Notes under the pieces: generated by a model
The model's input: only the letters and a program-made list of their open reading frames with translations
Database searches by the model: none
Told to the model about the DNA's origin: nothing
Part shown: piece after piece, positions 55,801 through 63,497 of the stretch
Layout: each line of letters opens with the position of its first letter
Numbering within the stretch: the stretch's first letter is position 1
Program-made: the position numbers and the translations under genes
DNA from: Ulva prolifera
Lineage: Eukaryota; Chlorophyta; Ulvophyceae; Ulvales; Ulvaceae
Direction: 5' to 3'
Length of the DNA: 64,000 nucleotides
NCBI GenBank assembly: GCA_023078555.1
Contig: CM041199.1
Span: 8,623,315-8,687,314 of the forward strand

Positions 55801-56099
55801 AGATGGCACCCCATTCTCGAGCCCCAATCCAGGCTGGAGCCTAACCCCAAGATGGCACCCCATTCTCGAGCCCCAATCCAGGCTCGAGCCCGACTCCAAG
55901 ATAACACCCCAATCTCTACCCCCAATCCAGGCTCGTGCCCAACGTGAAGCTCGTACCCCAATCTCGAGCCCCGATCCAGGCTGGAGCCCAACTCCAAGAT
56001 GGCACCCCAATCTCGAGCCCCAATCCAGGCTCGAGCCCCACTCCTAGATGGTACCCCAATCTCGAGCCCCAATCCAGGCTCGAGCCCGACTCCAAGATG
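52801..56099. repeat. Satellite block flanking the retrotransposon on the left
   Basis: 49-bp monomers of mixed families with two GATGGCTCCCAATATCTAG 48-bp units (about 52,915 and 54,776) and one unit with an extra C near 55,171. The segment 54.05-54.5 kb resembles 36.2-36.6 kb. It contains the longest open frame in the window (796 codons, minus strand, 52,836-55,226), which is just 49-residue periodic satellite translation. The array stops at AAGATG, where the transposon begins. Confidence 0.75.
56095..56099. repeat. Target-site duplication, left (AGATG)
   Basis: AGATG immediately precedes the left LTR and is repeated at 60,836-60,840 right after the right LTR. Removing the element and one AGATG restores a normal CTCCAAGATGGCACC monomer. 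Confidence 0.95.
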
Positions 56100-56407
56100 T
56101 GTCACGACATGTGGGTCGTTAGCAAGCACTCTGTGTTACATGAGAGATGGCGACATATTGATGCAATGAGTTTGAGGTCACACCTGGCACGACATGTGGG
56201 TCGTTAGCAAGCACTCTGTGATGCTCACTAACTACAGCTACACTATATGCAGATCAATATCCCACAGTCATGACCACTAGCACAATGTTGCTGCATGATA
56301 TGCATTAGCCGCTACATTGACTCAGCACGTGTCAGCGCGAGTCAGCGCGAGTCAGCATGTCTACTCAGCGGGCGCTCAGCACTAGGCTAAACACACTTCT
56401 CTCAACA
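56100..56407 (-). repeat. 3' LTR
   Basis: 308-bp long terminal repeat, in element orientation running from TGTTGAGAG to GTCGTGACA. It contains a 33-bp direct repeat (56,103-56,135 and 56,188-56,220) and two tandem GTCAGCGCGA decamers (56,331-56,350). It is identical to the other LTR except A at 56,285. Confidence 0.95.
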
Positions 56408-56416
56408 CGCCCCCAT
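56408..56416 (-). other. Polypurine tract (plus-strand primer)
   Basis: In element orientation ATGGGGGCG abuts the 3' LTR. LTR retrotransposons prime plus-strand DNA from a purine run at this position. The run is short and broken by one C. The stop codon of the RT frame (56,420-56,422) lies only 3 bases upstream of it. Confidence 0.7.
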
Positions 56417-56419
56417 AGT

Positions 56420-57952
56420 CTAGGGCACAACGCCAAGCGTCTGTCGATGCTTCTCAAACATCTGTTGCGACAGTGGCTTCGTTAAAACATCAGCTGGGTT
56501 GTCAGCTGTTGGAACTGGTATGAATCTCATCTGCTGTCGCTTCACCTTCTCTCTCACATGATGGAAAACAATTTCTATGTGCTTAGTCCGGGCAGCCGAA
56601 AGTGGATCTTCAATTAAACTCTTCGCTGCCCTGTTGTCAATCCCTATTGGTATACAAGCTGGAGGAAGGCCCACTTGAGGAGCCATGTCGTACAGATACT
56701 GTACTTCTTTTGCAATCTCTCCAGCTGCTATGTATTCTGCTTCTGATGATGAGCGACTCACGGTGGCCTGCTTGGAACACTTCCAGACAATGCTACCTAT
56801 GCCGCACTTCACAATGAAGCCTGTCGTTGATTTCCGTGTATTCACACAACCAGCCCAGTCAGAATCACAGAAACCATGCAATGCACATTCAGGGCCTCCT
56901 AGTCGCAAGCTATAGGAAGCAGTGCCATGCAGGTATAGCAGCACATCTTTCAGCCTAGCAAAGTTGCTGCATGTTGGCTGAGCAGTAAATCTGGCCAGGT
57001 AGGAGACAGCGAACGCAACATCTGGCCTGGTGTGGTTGGCAATGTGGAGAAGAGCTCCCACAATAGACTTGTACTGCGAAATGGCGGTTGGATCTGTGAT
57101 TGTTTGACCTGATGGGTCTTTATATACATTGACGATCATTGGGATTGACACTGGCCATGCATCTTGAAGATTGTGCTCATCAATCAGCTTTTCAATGTGG
57201 CGTTGCTGCTTTAAGTAGACGAGCTTCTGTTGGCGATTTCGTTGAATTGACATTTGCAGGAAGAACTTTGACTCACCCAGATCTTTCCCAGGGAATTTGA
57301 GCAAGATTGCTTGCTTGATCTTCTGAACGCTGCTCAATTTCTTGGCAGCAATCTGAATGTCGTCCACATAACAGAGGAGGAGGACAAAGCCGAGTTGCTC
57401 AGAGAACAACATGAACAATGCACCATCGCTCTTGTTCTGGACAAATCCCAGGAAGACAATGTGGGCTGAGAGCAGCTTGTTCCACACACGTGGAGCCTGC
57501 TTGAGGCCATACAGACTCTTGTTCAAGAGACAAGCACGGCCTGTGTTGTCATCATATCCCGCGGGCTGTTGCATGAATATCTGCTCTTCTAGATCGCCTT
57601 GGATGAAGGCATTTTTTATATCAATGGCATGGCACTCAAGATCAAAGCTTGCCACGATAGAGAAGAACAGGCGGACTGTGCTTGCACGCACAACTGGAGA
57701 AAAGACTGCATTGTAGTCTACTCCAGGTCTTTGAAAGAAGCCTTTGATCACAAGGCGCGCTTTGTAGCGCTCAATTGAACCATCTGCGTTCAACTTCCTC
57801 TTGAACACCCATTTGGATGGAATGGCCTTTTTATCACGTGGCACTGCCATGAGTTCCCACGCATTCATTGATACGAGAGAATTGTACTCCTCATCAGCTG
57901 CAACTTGCCAAAATGGCGCTTCAGGTCCAGCAAGTGCTGCTTCAATGGTCAA
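56420..57952 (-). CDS. pol: Copia Pol, reverse transcriptase and RNase H
   Basis: This is the 510-codon downstream part of the copia polyprotein. It copies the element RNA into DNA and degrades the RNA strand. Reverse transcriptase motifs: KARLVIKGFFQ (about 64-74), the first catalytic aspartate in AIDIKNAFIQGDL (D111), SLYGLKQAPRVW (146-157) and YVDD (195-198). RNase H motifs: FCDSDWAG (361-368), KSTTGF, SRSSSEAEYIA (399-409), GIDNRAA (437-443) and ADVLTKPL near the C terminus. The first start-like codon, at 57,952, is TTG, and the frame stays open further upstream without a proper ATG. This is therefore probably the continuation of the Gag-integrase frame after a one-base shift, not an independent gene. 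The stop is TAG at 56,420-56,422. No stop or missing catalytic residue was seen inside. Confidence 0.93.
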   Translation of the reverse strand: MTIEAALAGPEAPFWQVAADEEYNSLVSMNAWELMAVPRDKKAIPSKWVFKRKLNADGSIERYKARLVIKGFFQRPGVDYNAVFSPVVRASTVRLFFSIVASFDLECHAIDIKNAFIQGDLEEQIFMQQPAGYDDNTGRACLLNKSLYGLKQAPRVWNKLLSAHIVFLGFVQNKSDGALFMLFSEQLGFVLLLCYVDDIQIAAKKLSSVQKIKQAILLKFPGKDLGESKFFLQMSIQRNRQQKLVYLKQQRHIEKLIDEHNLQDAWPVSIPMIVNVYKDPSGQTITDPTAISQYKSIVGALLHIANHTRPDVAFAVSYLARFTAQPTCSNFARLKDVLLYLHGTASYSLRLGGPECALHGFCDSDWAGCVNTRKSTTGFIVKCGIGSIVWKCSKQATVSRSSSEAEYIAAGEIAKEVQYLYDMAPQVGLPPACIPIGIDNRAAKSLIEDPLSAARTKHIEIVFHHVREKVKRQQMRFIPVPTADNPADVLTKPLSQQMFEKHRQTLGVVP

Positions 57953-57969
57953 GGGCTCAGGAGCGAGCC

Positions 57970-60483
57970 CTACAGCCGAAAATTCACATGGGCGTTCCGT
58001 GGGAGACCGTGCATAAATTGCCGATAAGGATCCTGAGGTGGCTGCCGTTTGCGCGGAGGATTGCGCCGTGGCATGACGGGTTGCACGGCGGACTCATCAG
58101 AAGGTTCCTCTTCTGGAGCTGGATCCTCAGGCGCTTGCTCTTGTTCATCATAGAGCGGATTTGTCGACATGAGTGGCTGCACATGCGCCGGCGGCAATGG
58201 CAGAGAAATTTGCTGCTGCGATTGCTGCTGAGTCTGAGGCTGCGGTTGCGATGCTGCTTGTGGTGGCGCTTGCGGTGGTGTTTGTGGCGGCGCTGCTGCG
58301 TCCATCACATCTGACAACATGTCGAAGCGATCATCGCTTGCTGGTGCTGCCGACTCATCAAACCTCACATCTCTGGAGATCTGGACCTTGCCATCAGGAA
58401 GCAGGATTCTGAATGCTTTGAAATTTGGCTGAGCATAGCCAAGATGCTTACCCACGACTGCTTTGGCTGGGAGTTGACCTTTCTTGCGCTTCTCAGATGG
58501 GACTCGCACGAAGCACGTGCAGCCCCAGATGTGCAAATTGCTAATGTCAGGCTTGGTGCCTTTCAGGAGCTGCCATGATGATGGCTCACCTTCGCTGGAC
58601 ATGATGTTGGACAGATACACGGCATGCATTGCTGCCTCTGCCCAATACTTCTTCTTTAAGCCTGCATCTGCCATCAGAGAGTCACGCAAAGCCGAGCAAG
58701 AGCCGATGCCTCGCTCTGCATGCCCATTCTCAGCTGGGCTGTAGCCTGATGTTTCTTGTGACTCAATTTGCCTGTCATTGAGGAAGGACTGCACTTTGTT
58801 GGACAGAAACACTGTGTCGCGATCAAAGCGCACGGCACGGACAGTGGCATTGTACTTCTTCTCAAGTTTCGGGATGAGATTCATCAGTGCATCTGCTGCA
58901 TCAGATTTTCTGGCAATCGGGACGATGACTTTATAGCCACTGAAGTCATCAACGACCATCAGGTAGTAATTGGCACCACCTGCGGATGTTTCAAATGGTC
59001 CTGCGATATCAGTGTGCAGACGCTCCAGCTTGGCAGATGCTCTGCGGTGTGTTGCGGGAAATGATTCTCTCTTCATCCTCCCTATTGCACACGGGGTGCA
59101 CACAGCTGTTGACTTGAGCTGTTCATCAAACACACGAGCTGGGGGCAGGCCTTGCACAGTCTCTCCTCGGGACATCTTTGCCAAGGTGCAGTGGCCTGCA
59201 TGGCCGAATCTGCGATGCCATATGATGGCATCATTCACATGGGATGCAGCAGCAGCCTGTATCACCTGATCTGAGATGATCGGCTCACACTGTACACAGT
59301 AGAGACGATTGACTTTGTCGCCTCTCAAGAGCTGCTTGGAGCCATTGCAAAGAATAATCTTGTCTTTCTCGCCTGTGTACGAGAGCCCTGCTTCATCAGC
59401 ACGGCTGAGAGATATCAGATTGTCTTGCAGCTTCGGAACAAGCAGCACATTCTTCAGCTCGACCTCTTCACCGCAATGATTGGTCAGCTTGACTGTGCCA
59501 ACGGCTGAAACTTCCTCGGTCTGGTTGTTGGCTACAGTACACGTTGATTGCATGGCAGTAATGTCATGCAGATACTCAGCTCGATTCACCATGTGATCGG
59601 TAGCTGCTGAATCAAAGAGCCATCTGGACTCTTGTGAGGACGCAGCATTTGCAATGCAAACAAATGCGCTGGTGCTTGGAGGGCCAGATGCTTGATTAGC
59701 ATTGGCACCAGAACCTCTGCCACTGCCACGATATCCACGGCCACGGCCTCGGCCACGGCCTCTGCCACGGCCTCTACCACGGCCTGCGCCTCGGCCAGCA
59801 TTGGGATCATTCTCATAGGAAAGCTGATCATTCTTCAGTTTGAAGCACTGGAGAATCTGATGGCCTGGTCTGTGGCAATACTCACATTGATATCTCTGAT
59901 CTGAGCTTATCTGATAAGCTCCGGACCGGGATGATGATGACGTGTCATGCAGCTTCTGATAGAAGGTGCCTCTGAGATTCTCAGTCACATCATCAAATGA
60001 GGGCAGAGTGGGCCGAGCCGATGTGGCTTGAGCCCATGATGAGAAGTCAGATTCATCAAGGGCAGCTAGAAACGTGAGTACAAACTCGTCTTCCTTGTGC
60101 ATTTGTGCTGAGATCAATTCAGCACGTAAATGCTCTGCTCTGGTGATGAAGGTGTCAAGTGACTCATCAGCATTTTTTCTGAAGCTAGCTTGAGCTCGAG
60201 ATAAGGCTATCTTCCGAGCCGAACTGACACCGGAGAACTGCTTCTTCAGCACGTCCCATATGTCTTTGGGAGATGCTGTGGGGCTGACTTGATGTATTAA
60301 ATCATCTCCGACATTGCATGCAAGTGCAAGTCGAGCTGCGTTTTTATGAGCAACGTCACCAGCATCATTGGCAACGGCGGTCCAACATTCAAGGCTTCTA
60401 AGCAGGATTTCCATCCGCTGAAACCATTGGACGGCATTGGCTTGAGTGAGCTCAATGCCAAGCTTGACATCTTTAAGATTCAT
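57970..60483 (-). CDS. gag-pol: Copia Gag-protease-integrase polyprotein
   Basis: 837 codons from the ATG at 60,483, which lies 15 bases after the primer-binding site. Gag occupies about 1-260: a helical capsid-like region, a zinc knuckle of form C-X2-C-X4-H-X4-C (C200, C203, H208, C213), then an Arg-Gly run (about 231-257). The aspartic protease active site is DSAATDHM (D291). The integrase zinc-binding HHCC motif is H423, H428, C462, C465. The integrase core triad is D492, D554, E590, with exactly 35 residues between the last two. Around 650-710 is the copia-type GCTCFVRVP ... ISRDVRFDE region, followed by a Pro/Gln-rich linker (730-790). The frame ends at TAG (57,970-57,972) before reverse transcriptase. 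Copia elements normally continue in one frame, so the break is probably a mutation or a sequence error. Confidence 0.93.
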   Translation of the reverse strand: MNLKDVKLGIELTQANAVQWFQRMEILLRSLECWTAVANDAGDVAHKNAARLALACNVGDDLIHQVSPTASPKDIWDVLKKQFSGVSSARKIALSRAQASFRKNADESLDTFITRAEHLRAELISAQMHKEDEFVLTFLAALDESDFSSWAQATSARPTLPSFDDVTENLRGTFYQKLHDTSSSSRSGAYQISSDQRYQCEYCHRPGHQILQCFKLKNDQLSYENDPNAGRGAGRGRGRGRGRGRGRGRGYRGSGRGSGANANQASGPPSTSAFVCIANAASSQESRWLFDSAATDHMVNRAEYLHDITAMQSTCTVANNQTEEVSAVGTVKLTNHCGEEVELKNVLLVPKLQDNLISLSRADEAGLSYTGEKDKIILCNGSKQLLRGDKVNRLYCVQCEPIISDQVIQAAAASHVNDAIIWHRRFGHAGHCTLAKMSRGETVQGLPPARVFDEQLKSTAVCTPCAIGRMKRESFPATHRRASAKLERLHTDIAGPFETSAGGANYYLMVVDDFSGYKVIVPIARKSDAADALMNLIPKLEKKYNATVRAVRFDRDTVFLSNKVQSFLNDRQIESQETSGYSPAENGHAERGIGSCSALRDSLMADAGLKKKYWAEAAMHAVYLSNIMSSEGEPSSWQLLKGTKPDISNLHIWGCTCFVRVPSEKRKKGQLPAKAVVGKHLGYAQPNFKAFRILLPDGKVQISRDVRFDESAAPASDDRFDMLSDVMDAAAPPQTPPQAPPQAASQPQPQTQQQSQQQISLPLPPAHVQPLMSTNPLYDEQEQAPEDPAPEEEPSDESAVQPVMPRRNPPRKRQPPQDPYRQFMHGLPRNAHVNFRL

Positions 60484-60484
60484 T

Positions 60485-60523
60485 TCAGATCTTTGAAACG
60501 CAGTGGAAGCGTGATGGGCCCAT
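60485..60523 (-). other. 12-codon upstream open frame before gag
   Basis: The primer-binding site contains an ATG (60,521-60,523) that opens a 12-codon frame ending in TGA at 60,485-60,487, one base before the Gag ATG. If the transcript starts upstream, ribosomes would meet this short frame first. Whether it matters is unknown; it may be an accident of the tRNA complementarity. Confidence 0.4.
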
Positions 60524-60527
60524 AACC
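60499..60527 (-). other. Primer-binding site for an initiator methionine tRNA fragment
   Basis: The 29 bases touching the 5' LTR read, on the plus strand, like the 5' half of a eukaryotic initiator tRNA-Met: CGCAGTGGAAGCG (D arm) then GGGCCCATAACC (anticodon stem-loop with CAT). On the element RNA they are therefore complementary to roughly nucleotides 11-40 of that tRNA, not to its CCA 3' end. Drosophila copia and yeast Ty5 prime from such a cleaved tRNA-iMet. The match was judged against tRNA sequences I remember; the host's own tRNA was not available. Confidence 0.85.
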
Positions 60528-60530
60528 TGT

Positions 60531-60563
60531 CACGACATGTGGGTCGTTAGCAAGCACTCTGTG
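60531..60563. repeat. 33-bp direct repeat inside the LTR, unit 1
   Basis: The repeat begins CACGACATGTGGGTCG and ends ACTCTGTG. A second identical unit lies at 60,616-60,648, 85 bp away, and both are also in the other LTR. In element orientation they lie in the downstream (R/U5) half of the LTR, unit 1 almost at its 3' edge. Confidence 0.9.
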
Positions 60564-60615
60564 TTACATGAGAGATGGCGACATATTGATGCAATGAGTT
60601 TGAGGTCACACCTGG

Positions 60616-60648
60616 CACGACATGTGGGTCGTTAGCAAGCACTCTGTG
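60616..60648. repeat. 33-bp direct repeat inside the LTR, unit 2
   Basis: Exact second copy of the 33-bp unit at 60,531-60,563. The flanking bases differ, so the repeat ends sharply. Confidence 0.9.
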
Positions 60649-60670
60649 ATGCTCACTAACTACAGCTACA

Positions 60671-60677
60671 CTATATG
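60671..60677 (-). promoter_or_regulatory. Possible TATA-like element in U3
   Basis: In element orientation the sequence is CATATAG, about 160 bases into the LTR and downstream of the motif cluster at 60,746-60,782. Placement fits a U3 core promoter, but the match to TATAAA is weak. Confidence 0.3.
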
Positions 60678-60745
60678 CAGATCAATATCCCACAGTCATG
60701 ACCACTAGCACACTGTTGCTGCATGATATGCATTAGCCGCTACAT

Positions 60746-60782
60746 TGACTCAGCACGTGTCAGCGCGAGTCAGCGCGAGTCA
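60746..60782 (-). promoter_or_regulatory. Cluster of bZIP-like motifs in U3
   Basis: A palindrome-type TGACTCA (60,746-60,752), CACGTG (60,754-60,759) and two GAGTCA copies in tandem decamers (60,767-60,772 and 60,777-60,782) lie within about 40 bases upstream of the TATA-like site. TGACTCA and CACGTG are typical sites for bZIP or bHLH proteins. The binding is inferred only from the sequence. Confidence 0.35.
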
Positions 60783-60835
60783 GCATGTCTACTCAGCGGG
60801 CGCTCAGCACTAGGCTAAACACACTTCTCTCAACA

Positions 60836-60840
60836 AGATG
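60836..60840. repeat. Target-site duplication, right (AGATG)
   Basis: The second AGATG, directly after the LTR end CTCAACA and followed by GCACCACAATC, the normal continuation of a satellite monomer. Confidence 0.95.
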
Positions 60841-61342
60841 GCACCACAATCTCTAGCCCCAATCCAGGCTCGTGCCCAACGTGAAGCTCGTACCCCAATC
60901 TCGAGCCCCAATCCAGGCTGGAGCCCAACTCCAAGATGGTACCCCAATCTCGAGCCCCAATCCAGGCTCGAGCCCGACTCCAAGATGGCACCACAATCTC
61001 TAGCCCCAATCCAGGCTCGTGCCCAACGTGAAGCTCGTACCCCAATCTCGAGCCCCAATCCAGGCTGGAGCCCACCTCCAAGATGGCACCCCATTCCCGA
61101 GCCCCAATCCAGGCTCGAACCCAACTCCAAGATGGCACCACAATCTCTAGCCCCAATCCAGGCTCATGCCCAACGTGAAGCTCGTACCCCAGTCTCGAGC
61201 CCCAATCCAGGCTGGAGCCTAACTCCAAGATGGCACCCCATTCTCGAGCCCCAATCCAGGCTCGAGCCCCACTCCAACATGGTACCCCAATCTCGAGCCC
61301 CAATCCAGGCTCGAGCCCGACTCCAAGATGGCACCACAATCT

Positions 61343-63497
61343 CTACCCCCAATCCAGGCTCGTGCCCAACGTGAAGCTCGTACCCCAATCTCGAGCCCCA
61401 ATCCAGGTTGGAGCCCACCTCCAAGATGGCACCCCATTCTCGAGCCCCAATCCAGGCTCGAGCCCCACTCCAAGATGGTACCCCAATCTCGAGCCCCAAT
61501 CCAGGCTCGAGCCCGACTCCAAGATGGCACCCCAATCTCTTGCCCCAATCCAGGCTCGAGCCCCACTCCAAGATGGTACCCCGATCTCGAGCCCCAATCC
61601 AGGCTCGAGCCCCACTCCAAGATCGTACCCCAATCTCGAGCCCCAATCCAGGCAGGAGCCCAACTCCAAGATGGCACCCCATTCTCGAGCCCCAATCCAG
61701 GCTCGAGCCCAACTCCAAGATGGTACCCCAGTCTCGAGCCCCAATCCAGGCTGGAGCCCAACTCCAAGATGGCACCCCATTCTCGAGCCCCAATCCAGGC
61801 TCGAGCCCCACTCCAAGATGGTACCCCAATCTCGAGCCCCAATCCAGGCTCGAGCCCGACTCCAAGATGGCACCACAATCTCAAGCCCCAATCCAGGCTC
61901 GTGCCAAACGTGAAGCTCGTACCCCAATCTCGAGCCCCAGTCCAGGCTTGAGCCCACCTGCAAGATGGCACCCCATTCTCGAGCCCCAATCCAGGCTCGA
62001 GCCCCACTCCAAGATGGCTCCCAATATCTAGCCCCAATCTAGGCTCGAGCCCAACGTGAAGCTCGTACCCCAATCTCGAGCCCCAATCCAGGCTGGAGCC
62101 CAACTCCAAGATGGCCCCCCATTCTCGAGCCCCAATCTAGGCTCGAGCCCGACTCCAAGATAACACCCCAATCTCTACCCCCAATCCAGGCTCGTGCCCA
62201 ACGTGAAGCTCGTACCCCAATCTCGAGCCCCAATCCAGGTTGGAGCCCACCTCCAAGATGGCACCCCATTCTCGAGCCCCAATCCAGGCTCGAGCCCCAC
62301 TCCAAGATGGTACCCCAATCTCGAGCCCCAATCCAGGCTCGAGCCCGACTCCAAGATGGCACCACAATCTCTAGCCCCAATCCAGGCTCGTGCCCAACGT
62401 GAAGCTCGTACCCCAATCTCTAGCCCCAATCCAGGCTCGAGCCCCACTCCAAGATGGTACCCCAATCTCGAGCCCCAATCCAGGCTCGAGCCCGACTCCA
62501 AGATCGCACCACAATCTCTAGCCCCAATCCAGGCTCGTGCCCAACGTGAAGCTCGTACCCCAATCTCGAGCCCCAATCCAGGCTGGAGCCCACCTCCAAG
62601 ATGGCACCCCATTCCCGAGCCCCAATCTAGGCTCGAACCCAACTCCAAGATGGCACCACAATCTCTAGCCCCAATCCAGGCTCATGCCCAACGTGAAGCT
62701 CGTACCCCAGTCTCGAGCCCCAATCCAGGCTGGAGCCTAACTCCAAGATGGCACCCCATTCTCGAGCCCCAATCCAGGCTCGAGCCCCACTCCAACATGG
62801 TACCCCAATCTCGAGCCCCAATCCAGGCTCGAGCCCGACTCCAAGATGGCACCACAATCTCTAGCCCCAATCCAGGCTCGTGCCCAACGTGAAGCTCGTA
62901 CCCCAATCTCGAGCCCCAATCCAGGCTGGAGCCCAACTCCAAGATGGCACCCCATTCTCGAGCCCCAATCCAGGCTCGAGCCCCACTCCAAGATGGTACC
63001 CCAATCTCGAGCCCCAATCCAGGCTCGAGCCCGACTCCAAGATGGCACCACAATCTCTAGCCCCAATCCAGGCTCGTGCCCAACGTGAAGCTCGTACCCC
63101 AATCTCGAGCCCCAATCCAGGCTCGAGCCCGACTCCAAGATGGCACCACAATCTCAAGCCCCAATCCAGGCTCGTGCCAAACGTGAAGCTCGTACCCCAA
63201 TCTCGAGCCCCAGTCCAGGCTTGAGCCCACCTGCAAGATGGCACCCCATTCTCGAGCCCCAATCCAGGCTCGAGCCCCACTCCAAGATGGCTCCCAATAT
63301 CTAGCCCCAATCTAGGCTCGAGCCCAACGTGAAGCTCGTACCCCAATCTCGAGCCCCAATCCAGGTTGGAGCCCACCTCCAAGATGGCACCCCATTCTCG
63401 AGCCCCAATCCAGGCTCGAGCCCCACTCCAAGATGGTACCCCAATCTCGAGCCCCAATCCAGGCTCGAGCCCGACTCCAAGATGGCACCACAATCTC
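61343..63497. repeat. 44-monomer higher-order repeat after the transposon
   Basis: Variant order from about 61,343 recurs from about 63,497, an offset of 2,154 bp (44 x 49 minus 2), the two missing bases being the two 48-bp units. The second copy is cut by the window edge. It shares the CCAGGCAGGAGCCC and GTGCCAAACGTGAAG variants with the first. Confidence 0.7.

Larger units (their letters stand above)
1..56099. repeat. 49-bp satellite array, left part
   Basis: Uninterrupted head-to-tail 49-bp monomers, about 1,145 copies, running off the left edge of the window. The A-type monomer written from CTCGAG is two 18-bp half-repeats, CTCGAGCCCCAATCCAGG and CTCGAGCCCCACTCCAAG, followed by ATGGTACCCCAAT. 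That unit has 22 C, 9 G, 12 A and 6 T, so it is 63% G+C and strongly C-rich on this strand. Three monomer classes (A, B, C) differ mainly in the central 20 bases. I saw no foreign sequence in these 56 kb. Rare 48-bp and 50-bp units mark particular higher-order repeats. Because 49 is one more than a multiple of three and the A consensus lacks stops in all six frames, long open frames arise throughout; I treat them as non-coding. Confidence 0.97.
56100..60835 (-). mobile_element. Ty1/copia LTR retrotransposon, near-complete
   Basis: A 4,736-bp element inserted within one satellite monomer, reading on the minus strand. In order from its 5' end: LTR (60,528-60,835), primer-binding site, Gag-protease-integrase frame, reverse transcriptase-RNase H frame, short polypurine tract and 3' LTR (56,100-56,407). 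Integrase upstream of reverse transcriptase defines Ty1/copia rather than Ty3/gypsy. The LTRs begin TG and end CA and differ at one of 308 bases (56,285 A, 60,713 C), so the insertion is young. The catalytic motifs are visible. The single obvious defect is a frameshift in the integrase-RT linker. G+C and codon use look unlike the satellite around it. Confidence 0.95.
60528..60835 (-). repeat. 5' LTR (promoter-bearing)
   Basis: 308-bp LTR at the 5' end of the minus-strand element. It should carry the promoter in U3 and the RNA start. It is identical to the 3' LTR except C at 60,713. The left edge TGTCACGAC (plus strand) touches the primer-binding site and the right edge CTCAACA touches the target duplication. 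Confidence 0.95.

Noticed and set aside
1..56099. CRISPR array, because of regular short repeats
   Set aside because: There are no unique spacers; the whole 49 bp repeats and the context is eukaryotic.
1..56099. Telomeric repeat, since the minus strand has TTGGGG twice per monomer
   Set aside because: TTGGGG is never in tandem here; it is part of the longer 49-bp unit.
1..56099. Coding minisatellite of a proline-rich structural protein
   Set aside because: No start, signal peptide, intron or unique flank is seen, and no frame is kept over the array.
55935..56207. 90-codon plus-strand frame crossing the left LTR junction
   Set aside because: It is a chance fusion of satellite with LTR sequence on the strand opposite to the element.
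56100..56407. Solo LTR next to a separate element
   Set aside because: It pairs with the LTR at 60,528-60,835 (one mismatch) and both outer edges share the same AGATG duplication, so this is one insertion.
57868..58314. 148-codon plus-strand frame rich in Arg and Leu
   Set aside because: It is antisense to the Pro/Gln-rich linker of the polyprotein, and its composition follows from that.
57970..60483. Retrovirus or Ty3/gypsy element
   Set aside because: Integrase precedes reverse transcriptase, motifs are copia-type, and no envelope-like frame exists.
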